64,000 nt of DNA from Deltaproteobacteria bacterium (lineage in GTDB: Bacteria > Desulfobacterota > Desulfuromonadia > Geobacterales > Pseudopelobacteraceae). Below are positions 54,302-61,276 of the stretch, piece by piece. A model generated the notes under the pieces. It was not told the origin of the DNA. It saw only the letters and a list, made by a program, of their open reading frames with translations, and searched no databases. Both the position numbers and the translations under genes were made by a program. Location of the stretch: NCBI GenBank assembly GCA_021778115.1, contig JAJYCS010000002.1, forward strand, positions 22,230 through 86,229, read 5' to 3'. Each line of letters begins with the position of its first letter. Within the stretch, counting starts at the first letter, position 1.

Positions 54302-55342
54302 ATGAACATTGTCTTTGCTATCCCCACATGGAACCGTGCGGAAAAACTTGAGCGTTGTGTCCGTACTATTGCAGGGCGCATTGCTGAAGAAGCACCTACG
54401 GCAAGCATTTTTGTCTCCGATAATGCCTCTAATGACCATACGCCTGAGGTATTGCAGAAATTACAGAATGAGTATGAATGTCTAACTTTTGTTAGAAAGA
54501 ATGAGCATGGCGATCTATTCACCAATATGAACAATCTGTTATCACAGGCATCAGGTGACTATATCTGGTTATTTGGCGATGACGATATACTGCATGTCGG
54601 GGCTTTGCAGCAGGTAAACCAAGTGCTTGAACAACATAACCCAGAGGTCTGTTGTGTAGGCAATGCGTGGTTTTCACCGCATACCGGTATGGTAATACAA
54701 GGTACATTATTACAGATCATGTCTCGACTAGGATTTAACCAGTCAGTCAGTTTTATATCAGCCGATATCATATCAGCAAACGTTCAAAAAAAAATTATTG
54801 AGCTGGATTTATTAAAACACTATGAAAAAGATGCTTTTGCCCATGTTGCATCATTATTACATATTGCTGCTGACAACAAGGCACTTTATGTCGATATTCC
54901 GGCAGTGTCCCCTATGGAAGCCCAGACACAGCTTGATTTGCAGAGATGGGCAGAGGCAAAAACAGAGCAGCGGTATTATTATTTTATAGACTCACTGCAA
55001 CAACTTATGGATGAAGGCATTATCCCGAGAAAACTACCACAAGGGTTTTTCCGGTACCTTAATTTCAATTTATGGGACAGATTCTTGCTGCAGATGCTGT
55101 CATCCGCCGTTAAGGGGGCGGAATTTGTCCCAGATGGTTGGCAGTATATTCGAAGATTAGCGGATATGTTGGATAATACAGAGTTGAGCAAGCTGATTCA
55201 TGTTTCTGTTGATGCAGCTCTTGCAATGGTGGCCCTACACCAACAAGCAGTGGCACAGGCCAACTTTACCTTAAACGAGCTGAATAAGCTGGCTAACCAT
55301 ATCAATAAAGCCGTCTATCCTAATCAATTTTTCAGTATGTAG
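54302..55342 (+). CDS. Glycosyltransferase family 2
   Basis: GT2 protein of 346 residues. MNIVFAIPTWNRAEKLERCV at the start, FVSDNASNDHTPEVL (nucleotide-binding Asp) and IWLFGDDDILHVGALQQ with the DxD near 97. The long C-terminal helical region (from about 210) is not recognised. A+T-rich like the preceding FkbM gene. The start at 54302 has no clear ribosome site. Together with 53408-54223 it may form a transferred pair. Confidence 0.85.
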   Translation: MNIVFAIPTWNRAEKLERCVRTIAGRIAEEAPTASIFVSDNASNDHTPEVLQKLQNEYECLTFVRKNEHGDLFTNMNNLLSQASGDYIWLFGDDDILHVGALQQVNQVLEQHNPEVCCVGNAWFSPHTGMVIQGTLLQIMSRLGFNQSVSFISADIISANVQKKIIELDLLKHYEKDAFAHVASLLHIAADNKALYVDIPAVSPMEAQTQLDLQRWAEAKTEQRYYYFIDSLQQLMDEGIIPRKLPQGFFRYLNFNLWDRFLLQMLSSAVKGAEFVPDGWQYIRRLADMLDNTELSKLIHVSVDAALAMVALHQQAVAQANFTLNELNKLANHINKAVYPNQFFSM

Positions 55343-55370
55343 TTCTTATTCTGGTGATTGAGGTCATCGT

Positions 55371-56144
55371 ATGAAAGTCATTATTCTTGCCGGAGGTTTT
55401 GGTACTCGTATTTCAGAGGAGTCCCACCTCAAACCAAAACCGATGATCGAGATCGGCGAGCGGCCGATCCTCTGGCATATCATGAAGATCTATTCCAGCT
55501 ACGGTTTCAACGACTTTGTGGTCTGTCTCGGCTACAAGGGATACTGCATCAAGGAGTATTTTGCCCACTATTTTTTGCATGAATCAGATATCACCTTTGA
55601 TTTCCGCAACCAGAATCAGCGAGTGATCCATAATCACTCCGCCGAACCTTGGCGGGTAACCCTCGTAAATACCGGCCTTGAAACTATGACCGGCGGCAGG
55701 GTCAAGCGGGTTCGGGAACATATCGGCAACGAGCCATTCATGCTCACCTATGGTGATGGCGTCGCAGACGTGAATATCCAAGAGCTGGTGACCTATCATC
55801 AGGCCCACGGCAAACTGGCCACCGTCACCTCCATCCAACCAGCCGGGAGATTCGGGGCACTTGATCTCGACAGCGACAACGTTATTCATGGATTCAAGGA
55901 AAAACCCAAAGGCGATGGGGCCTGGATCAACGGCGGTTTTTTCGTGCTACAGCCGGAGGTGCTGGACTACATTGCGGGAGATGCCACCATCCTCGAACGG
56001 GAGCCGCTGGAAGCGCTTGCCAACGACGGTCAACTGGTCGCGTATAAGCACAGTGGTTTCTGGCAGCCGATGGATACCCTGCGAGACAAAACCTTGCTGG
56101 ACGATTTGTGGAAATCCGGCACAGCGCCGTGGAAGGTGTGGTAG
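55371..56144 (+). CDS. rfbF: Glucose-1-phosphate cytidylyltransferase
   Basis: Makes CDP-glucose from glucose-1-phosphate and CTP, the first step to CDP-3,6-dideoxyhexoses. 257 residues, full length. Nucleotidyl loop ILAGGFGTRISEESHLKPKP, IEIGERPILWHIMKIY, FMLTYGDGVADVNI (metal Asp) and FWQPMDTLRDKTLLDDLW at the C-terminus are typical. GAGGT six bases before ATG. The gene ends just before a GTTGAAA repeat tract. G+C-rich again, unlike the two genes upstream. Confidence 0.96.
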   Translation: MKVIILAGGFGTRISEESHLKPKPMIEIGERPILWHIMKIYSSYGFNDFVVCLGYKGYCIKEYFAHYFLHESDITFDFRNQNQRVIHNHSAEPWRVTLVNTGLETMTGGRVKRVREHIGNEPFMLTYGDGVADVNIQELVTYHQAHGKLATVTSIQPAGRFGALDLDSDNVIHGFKEKPKGDGAWINGGFFVLQPEVLDYIAGDATILEREPLEALANDGQLVAYKHSGFWQPMDTLRDKTLLDDLWKSGTAPWKVW

Positions 56145-56149
56145 AGGCG

Positions 56150-56215
56150 GTTGAAGAGATGAAAGTTGAAAGTTGAAAGTTGAAAGTTGAGGGTGAGGCG
56201 TTGAGGAGTTGAAGG
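56150..56215 (+). repeat. GTTGAAA heptamer tract before the four-helix-bundle gene
   Basis: Four exact copies of GAAAGTT in tandem (56161-56188) inside a longer degenerate run of GTTGAAN units (56150-56215). It lies between rfbF and the four-helix-bundle gene and contains the TTG start codon of the latter (56209). The same pentamer in the opposite orientation (TCAAC) occurs on the other side of that gene. Confidence 0.9.
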
Positions 56216-56586
56216 AACATCAATTTCCCCATGAAAAACTGAAGTCATGGCAGCTTGCCAAGATGTTCGCCAAACGGGTATATGAAGTAACGGCAAGTTA
56301 TCCGGCTGCAGAACGCTATGGTCTCGTCGATCAACTGCGCAGGGCGGCGGTATCGGTTATGTCCAATCTGGCTGAAGGATCTGGACGTACCAATGCACGG
56401 GATCAGGCACACTTTTCCCAATTGGCATATGGATCACTGATGGAGACGGATGCACAGCTACAACTTTCTATGGATCTCGGCTACCTGTCTGAAACGGTAT
56501 ACCGCGAATTACGACAAACAATACAAGAGTTATCGGCGGCCATAAGCGGCTTGCGTGCAGCGCAGGTGAAGAAAGCAAATACATGA
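56209..56586 (+). CDS. Four-helix-bundle protein (S23/bIVP family)
   Basis: Protein of 125 residues in the 23S-rRNA-intervening-sequence/four-helix-bundle family (TIGR02436), related in fold to DGR accessory protein Avd. Features: SWQLAKMFAKRVYEVTASYPAAERYGLVDQ, LRRAAVSVMSNLAEGSGR (the conserved NIAEG-type motif) and a third-fourth helix pair LAYGSLMETDAQLQL...GYLSE. Start is TTG at 56209, the only in-frame choice after a stop at 56194, and it lies in the repeat tract. Stop overlaps the rfbG start (ATGA). Flanked by oppositely oriented TCAAC/GTTGA tracts, and inserted between rfbF and rfbG, which are normally adjacent. Biochemical role of free-standing members is not settled. Confidence 0.85.
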   Translation: MKEHQFPHEKLKSWQLAKMFAKRVYEVTASYPAAERYGLVDQLRRAAVSVMSNLAEGSGRTNARDQAHFSQLAYGSLMETDAQLQLSMDLGYLSETVYRELRQTIQELSAAISGLRAAQVKKANT

Positions 56587-57701
56587 CTTCAACTCATCAA
56601 CCTTTCAACTTTTCAACGAATACTTTTTTCCATGGGAAAAAAGTATTCCTCACCGGCCATACCGGCTTCAAAGGTAGCTGGCTGACCCTCTGGCTGCTTA
56701 AGCTTGGCGCCGAGGTGCATGGCTATGCCCTGGAGCCCCCAACCGAGCCGAGTCTCTTCAACCTGCTGGGCTTCAACTCCTCAACTCCTCAACTCTTCAG
56801 CACGATTAATGATATCCGTGACGGCGCGACCTTGTCCGCTGCAATGCAACGCGTGCAGCCGGAGATCGTGATCCATATGGCGGCCCAGCCGCTGGTGCGC
56901 GACTCCTACACGATACCGGTGGAGACCTACGCCACCAACGTCATGGGCACGGTCAATCTACTGGAGGCGGTACGGCATTGCCCCTCTGTGCGAGCAGTAG
57001 TCAACGTCACCACCGACAAATGCTATGAAAACAAGGAGTGGGTCTGGGGCTACCGCGAGAACGAGCCGATGGGCGGTTTTGATCCCTACTCCAGCAGCAA
57101 AGGCTGTTCTGAACTGGTTACCGCCGCCTATCGCAACTCGTTCTTCAACTCCTCAGCTTTCAACTCCTCAACTCCTCAACACGGCGCAGCCGTGGCCACC
57201 GCCCGGGCAGGTAATGTCATCGGTGGTGGTGATTGGGCCACCGACCGCCTGATCCCCGACATCATCCGTGCCCTCATGGCCAGCCAGCCCGTGCAGATTC
57301 GCAACCCCCACGCCATCCGCCCCTGGCAGCATGTACTGGAACCGCTTTCAGGCTACCTGACCCTGGCGCAGCGGTTGTATGAAGAAGGTGCGGCCTATGC
57401 CGAGGGATGGAACTTCGGGCCAGTTGATGACGATGCCAAGCCGGTGGAATGGATTGTCAAGCGGCTCTGCCAACAGTGGGGCACGGACGCCCGCTACGAG
57501 ATTGACAACGGTGACCATCCCCACGAGGCCCATTACCTGAAACTTGATTGCTCCAAGGCGCGGATACGGTTGCAGTGGCAGCCCCGCTGGAACCTATGCC
57601 AGACCCTTGACAGCATTATCGAATGGGTTAAGGTATACCAGGCCGGTGGCGATCTGCGGGCCTGCTGTCTGCGGCAGATAGAGGGTTATGAAAACAGTTG
57701 A
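56583..57701 (+). CDS. rfbG: CDP-glucose 4,6-dehydratase with repeat-derived segments
   Basis: Converts CDP-glucose to CDP-4-keto-6-deoxyglucose; 372 residues, extended SDR. Rossmann VFLTGHTGFKGSWLTLWLL, GAALRDVN-type SAM-free loop NDIRD, AAQPLVRDSY, catalytic YSSSK (about 163-167), RAGNVIGGGDWATDRLIPD. Three odd places derive from TCAAC-type tracts: the N-terminal leader THQPFNFSTNTF; residues about 60-75 (GFNSSTPQLFSTIN) where the family has a loop; and about 190-200 (FFNSSAFNSSTPQHG). The stop codon (57699-57701) lies in a GTTGAAA tract. All insertions keep the frame, so the enzyme may be active. It starts in the last codon of the four-helix-bundle gene. Confidence 0.93.
   Translation: MTSTHQPFNFSTNTFFHGKKVFLTGHTGFKGSWLTLWLLKLGAEVHGYALEPPTEPSLFNLLGFNSSTPQLFSTINDIRDGATLSAAMQRVQPEIVIHMAAQPLVRDSYTIPVETYATNVMGTVNLLEAVRHCPSVRAVVNVTTDKCYENKEWVWGYRENEPMGGFDPYSSSKGCSELVTAAYRNSFFNSSAFNSSTPQHGAAVATARAGNVIGGGDWATDRLIPDIIRALMASQPVQIRNPHAIRPWQHVLEPLSGYLTLAQRLYEEGAAYAEGWNFGPVDDDAKPVEWIVKRLCQQWGTDARYEIDNGDHPHEAHYLKLDCSKARIRLQWQPRWNLCQTLDSIIEWVKVYQAGGDLRACCLRQIEGYENS
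56587..56620 (+). repeat. TCAAC octamer tract at the rfbG 5' end
   Basis: TCAAC recurs every 8 bases at 56589, 56597, 56605 and 56613. It encodes the non-family N-terminal leader of RfbG and lies in inverted orientation to the tract at 56150-56215, so the four-helix-bundle gene is bracketed by the two. Confidence 0.85.
56771..56797 (+). repeat. TCAACTCC tract inside rfbG
   Basis: Three copies of TCAACTCC at 8-base period (TCAAC at 56773, 56781, 56789). Encodes NSSTPQLF in a surface loop of RfbG where homologs carry unrelated residues. Confidence 0.85.
57143..57182 (+). repeat. Second TCAACTCC tract inside rfbG
   Basis: TCAAC at 57145, 57160, 57168 and 57176, with a degenerate TCAGC copy at 57153. 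Encodes SSAFNSSTPQ between RNSFFN and HGAAVA, about four residues longer than the usual loop here. Confidence 0.85.
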
Positions 57702-57724
57702 AAGTTGATGGTTGAAAGTTGAAT
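57695..57724 (+). repeat. GTTGAAA tract at the rfbG stop codon
   Basis: GTTGA at 57697, 57704, 57711 and 57718, period 7. The first copy supplies the rfbG TGA stop. The tract is oriented opposite to those inside rfbG. Confidence 0.85.
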
Positions 57725-57759
57725 AATTGCTCTTTATGCCGCAATGCGAGGTGAGGTAA

Positions 57760-58029
57760 ATGCAAGCGTTACGCATGACACAACATGTTTCACCGGATGG
57801 TTTTCTGCATATCAAAGTGCCGCCAGATTTTTCTGCAAAGCGGGTTGAGTTAATAATTCTGGCTATCCCAGAACCTCAAATTGAGTCAACCGCCCCGATT
57901 GTGAAAGAGCCTGAAGCAGTATGGGATATCGACTACGAAGCTGCAGATGCCGGCCTTGGCCAAACGCTTCACACCTTTGAACTGCTTGATCAGGAGTGCG
58001 GACCGGAGGACCCTTCAAAGTGGAAATAA
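57760..58029 (+). CDS. Putative antitoxin partner of the MazF-like domain
   Basis: Small acidic protein of 89 residues. The N-terminal half ([35 protein letters not shown]) looks like a short beta-rich DNA-binding or dimer domain, and the acidic C-terminal half ([14 protein letters not shown]...DQECGPED) looks like the disordered toxin-binding tail common in type II antitoxins. The stop codon overlaps the GTG start of the MazF-like frame at 58020, the usual antitoxin-toxin order. GAGG precedes the ATG by four to eight bases. No exact family recognised; role inferred from position. Confidence 0.65.
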   Translation: MQALRMTQHVSPDGFLHIKVPPDFSAKRVELIILAIPEPQIESTAPIVKEPEAVWDIDYEAADAGLGQTLHTFELLDQECGPEDPSKWK

Positions 58030-59729
58030 CTGCCGGAGCTGTTTATTGGGCCGAGATTGCCTTTGCCGATGCACAAGACAAGAAAGTTCGTCCTGTAGCC
58101 ATCATTGAAATATCGTCAATGGACGATTTTATCTGTCTGCCGCTCACATCCAATCTATCATATTTGGACAACTACGATTGTATCCTCGAACCTGATGAAG
58201 CGCTTGAAGGCAAGATTCAGCGATCACGTGTCGTCATGAAACGCGCATCTGCCATACACCGCACATTGCTTAAAAACAAAACGGCACAGCTTAAGCCCGC
58301 TGCTTTGGAAAAGATTCAGCGTCATTTTATTCTGGCAAAAACGGCCAACTTTCACCGCACCGTGCATGCTGTACCTAAAAAACCCTTTTCCCCTGGCGAC
58401 CGTATCTCCTATGCCGGTCGGGTATTTGATGAGAAAGAGCTTACCACCTTGGTGGATTCATCGCTGGATTTCTGGCTGACCACCGGACGCTATGCCGAAC
58501 GTTTCGAGCGTGAGTTTGCCCAGTACCTCGGCGTGCAGCACTGTTCCCTGACTAACTCCGGTTCATCAGCCAACCTGCTGGCTTTCATGGCGCTCACCTC
58601 ACCCAAGTTGGGCGACCGCAGGATTAAAAAAGGTGACGAAGTCATCACCGTGGCCGCTGGATTCCCCACTACCGTGGCGCCGATCATCCAGTACGGCGCG
58701 GTGCCGGTCTTTGTGGATGTCTCACTTCCCACCTACAATATCGATGTCACCCAACTGGAGGCGGCTCTCTCCGACCGCACCAAGGCGGTCATGGCGGCCC
58801 ACACCCTGGGCAACCCCTTTGACCTGGCCGCAGTCAAGGCATTCTGCGACAAGCACAACCTCTGGCTGATCGAGGACAACTGTGACGCCTTGGGCTCGCG
58901 CTACCGCATGACAAATGATTTGTCATCTATCAACCATCAACCATCAACCATCAACTCTTCATCATTCAACGAGTTCCAGTTTACTGGAACCATCGGCCAT
59001 ATCGGCACCTCCAGCTTTTATCCCCCTCACCACATGACCATGGGCGAAGGGGGCGCGGTCTATACAAACCATGTTGAATTGAAAAGGATTGTTGAATCGT
59101 TGAGGGACTGGGGGCGTGACTGCTGGTGCCCGTCCGGCAAGGACAACACCTGCGGCAACCGCTTTGGCCAACAGTTTGGTGAGCTACCATTTGGGTACGA
59201 TCACAAATATGTCTACTCCCACTTTGGTTACAATCTAAAAGTGACGGACATGCAGGCCGCCATCGGTTGTGCCCAGATGGAAAAACTTCCCGGTTTTATC
59301 GAAGCTCGCAAAAAAAATTGGAATCTGTTGCGCGATGGCCTGACAGACTTAGAAGATCGGTTGATACTGCCTGAGGCAACCGAAAACAGCGATCCCTCCT
59401 GGTTCGGCTTTCTGCTGACGGTACGTGAAGGCAGTGGCTTATCCCGCGATAAGATCGTAAGCCACCTTGAGGGCAAGGGGATTCAAACCCGCATGCTGTT
59501 TGCCGGTAACCTGATCAAGCACCCCTGCTTTGATGAGATGCGCGCAAGCGGCAAAGGCTTTCGCATTATTCCAAACTCAACCATCAACTATCAACCATCA
59601 ACTCCGCTTCCGGTTACGGAAGCGATCATGAACAACACCTTCTGGGTTGGAGTCTATCCGGGGATGGCGGAGGAGATGCTGGGGTACATGGTGGAAACCA
59701 TTCATGGCATATGCAGAGACGTCGGATAA
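58020..59729 (+). CDS. rfbH: MazF/PemK-like toxin fused to RfbH (CDP-4-keto-6-deoxyglucose 3-dehydrase)
   Basis: Single open frame of 569 residues. Residues about 1-108 are a MazF/PemK-type endoribonuclease ([46 protein letters not shown]). From about 125 RfbH (E1) follows: [81 protein letters not shown] with the His that replaces the PLP lysine in E1, and the 2Fe-2S ligands [11 protein letters not shown]. About 25 usual N-terminal RfbH residues are replaced by the toxin. Two repeat tracts lie inside; the first adds exactly 22 residues (C-x79-C-x-C-x7-C instead of C-x57). GTG start at 58020 has GGAGG ten bases ahead. Makes the 3,6-dideoxy sugar if functional. Confidence 0.85.
   Translation: MEITAGAVYWAEIAFADAQDKKVRPVAIIEISSMDDFICLPLTSNLSYLDNYDCILEPDEALEGKIQRSRVVMKRASAIHRTLLKNKTAQLKPAALEKIQRHFILAKTANFHRTVHAVPKKPFSPGDRISYAGRVFDEKELTTLVDSSLDFWLTTGRYAERFEREFAQYLGVQHCSLTNSGSSANLLAFMALTSPKLGDRRIKKGDEVITVAAGFPTTVAPIIQYGAVPVFVDVSLPTYNIDVTQLEAALSDRTKAVMAAHTLGNPFDLAAVKAFCDKHNLWLIEDNCDALGSRYRMTNDLSSINHQPSTINSSSFNEFQFTGTIGHIGTSSFYPPHHMTMGEGGAVYTNHVELKRIVESLRDWGRDCWCPSGKDNTCGNRFGQQFGELPFGYDHKYVYSHFGYNLKVTDMQAAIGCAQMEKLPGFIEARKKNWNLLRDGLTDLEDRLILPEATENSDPSWFGFLLTVREGSGLSRDKIVSHLEGKGIQTRMLFAGNLIKHPCFDEMRASGKGFRIIPNSTINYQPSTPLPVTEAIMNNTFWVGVYPGMAEEMLGYMVETIHGICRDVG
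58908..58973 (+). repeat. 66-base insertion in rfbH: palindrome plus TCAACCA heptamers
   Basis: Begins with the perfect palindrome ATGACAAA-TGA-TTTGTCAT (58908-58926), then four TCAACCA-type heptamers (TCAAC at 58930, 58937, 58944, 58951) and a degenerate copy at 58966. It encodes the 22 residues that homologs lack, between DALGSRYR and FQFTGTIG. 66 is a multiple of 3, so the frame is kept. Confidence 0.9.
59575..59604 (+). repeat. Second TCAACCA heptamer tract in rfbH
   Basis: TCAAC at 59577, 59584, 59591 and 59598, period 7. Encodes [13 protein letters not shown] before [13 protein letters not shown], in a loop that is about 15 residues longer than in homologs. Confidence 0.88.
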
Positions 59730-59756
59730 CTAAATCACTAACTAAGGGGAAAAAAC

Positions 59757-61265
59757 ATGTCTTCACTTCTACCAGAAAGATTTTTCGTTTTGGAAATGGC
59801 CAACAACCACATGGGGGATATTCAACATGGCCTCCAAGTGATCCGTACTTTTGGTGAAGTCTGTCGTAAATATCCCCAGTTTAGCTTTGCTTTCAAACTA
59901 CAGTATCGCGACTTGGATACCTTTATTCATCCTGCTGCCAAGGGCCGCGATGACATCAAGTATGTCAAACGCTTCTCCGAAACACGCCTGTCCCGGGCCG
60001 AGTTCGACCAGTTGATCGCCGAGATGCGCAATCAGGGATTTCTGACCATGTCGACCCCCTTTGACGAAAAATCGGTGGACGTGATTGAAGACCAGAACCT
60101 CGATTTCATCAAGATTGCGAGTTGCTCCTTCAGTGACTGGCCGTTGCTGGAGCGGATCGCACTGACCGATAAACCGATTATTGCTTCAACTGCAGGGGCG
60201 CAACTTGAGGACATTGATCGCGTCATCAGTTTTTTCACCAATCGCAACAAAGATTTTGCCATTATGCATTGTGTGGGTGAGTACCCGACTGCCGATGACC
60301 ATATGCATCTTTCGCAAATCGATTTCCTCCGCACACGTTATCCGGGGGTGCGCATCGGCTTTTCTACTCATGAGTCCCCGGATAATACTGATATTATCAA
60401 GATTGCACTAGCCAAGGGTGCAACAATATTTGAAAAGCATGTTGGGGCGGCGACAGATGCTTACCCACTCAATGCCTATTCCGCTTCGCCGGAACAGATT
60501 GACGCCTGGCTTGCAGCCGCTGCGTATGCTGTTACTTTGTGCGGCGTGGGTGATGAGCGTCTGCCGGCTAACCCCTCCGAGATCGCCAGTCTCCGTTCCC
60601 TTAGGCGCGGGATATTTGTCAATAGAGCGGTTAAGTCTGGAGAGACAATTTTCCCTGCTGATGTGTATTTTGCGTTTCCTCCGGAAGACGATCAATTCAC
60701 CGCAAATGACTTTTCAAAATACGCTCAGTTTGTCGCTACGAAAGATATAGTTCCGGATGCAGCTGTGACCCCCAAAAACAGCAAACGCCAGGATATGCGC
60801 GAAACGGTCTGGAATATTGCCAAACGGGTCAACAACCTTCTGCAAACTCATAACATTACGGTGCCTGGGGGAATAGAACTCGAAATTTCACACCATTATG
60901 GAATGGACCGCTTTGATGAATATGGACTAACCATGCTTACCATAGTTAACCGCGGTTACTGTAAGAAGCTGCTCGTGGTGCTGCCGGGACAGAAACACCC
61001 TGAGCAGTATCATAAAGAAAAAGAGGAAACGTTCCATGTGTTGGCTGGGGATGTAAGACTTGAACTTGATGGCGTGCTTCATTTGCTTAATGCTGGCGAT
61101 GTGGTAACGGTCGAGCCGGGTGTACGGCACGCCTTTACCAGCAAGACCGGCGCTATCATCGAGGAGATTTCTTCGACCCATTTCGCTAACGACTCCTTCT
61201 ACACCGACGAGGCCATCGCACAGAATTCGGCCCGCAAGACACTGCTCACCTACTGGATGATGTAA
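59757..61265 (+). CDS. NeuB-like synthase with C-terminal cupin
   Basis: 502 residues. Residues about 5-340 are a NeuB-type barrel, which condenses phosphoenolpyruvate with a sugar to make nonulosonic acids: VLEMANNHMGD, FAFKLQYRDLDTFIH, MSTPFDEKSVDVI, FIKIASCSFSDWPLL, AIMHCVGEYPT, IGFSTHES, EKHVGAATDAYPLN. A SAF-like segment (RSLRRGIFVNRAVKSGETI) follows. Residues about 400-500 are a cupin (GQKHPEQYHKEKEETFHVLAGDV) with metal ligands His, Glu and His. No NeuC or NeuA is in the window. Exact product is unknown; the cupin might be an isomerase or binding domain for a sugar. Confidence 0.8.
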   Translation: MSSLLPERFFVLEMANNHMGDIQHGLQVIRTFGEVCRKYPQFSFAFKLQYRDLDTFIHPAAKGRDDIKYVKRFSETRLSRAEFDQLIAEMRNQGFLTMSTPFDEKSVDVIEDQNLDFIKIASCSFSDWPLLERIALTDKPIIASTAGAQLEDIDRVISFFTNRNKDFAIMHCVGEYPTADDHMHLSQIDFLRTRYPGVRIGFSTHESPDNTDIIKIALAKGATIFEKHVGAATDAYPLNAYSASPEQIDAWLAAAAYAVTLCGVGDERLPANPSEIASLRSLRRGIFVNRAVKSGETIFPADVYFAFPPEDDQFTANDFSKYAQFVATKDIVPDAAVTPKNSKRQDMRETVWNIAKRVNNLLQTHNITVPGGIELEISHHYGMDRFDEYGLTMLTIVNRGYCKKLLVVLPGQKHPEQYHKEKEETFHVLAGDVRLELDGVLHLLNAGDVVTVEPGVRHAFTSKTGAIIEEISSTHFANDSFYTDEAIAQNSARKTLLTYWMM

Positions 61266-61276
61266 GGAGTTCTGTG

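Noticed and set aside
56150..59604. Short repeats considered as CRISPR or REP/BIME elements
   Set aside because: The units are 7-8 bases without spacers and without the hairpin form of REP; they also sit inside coding sequence.
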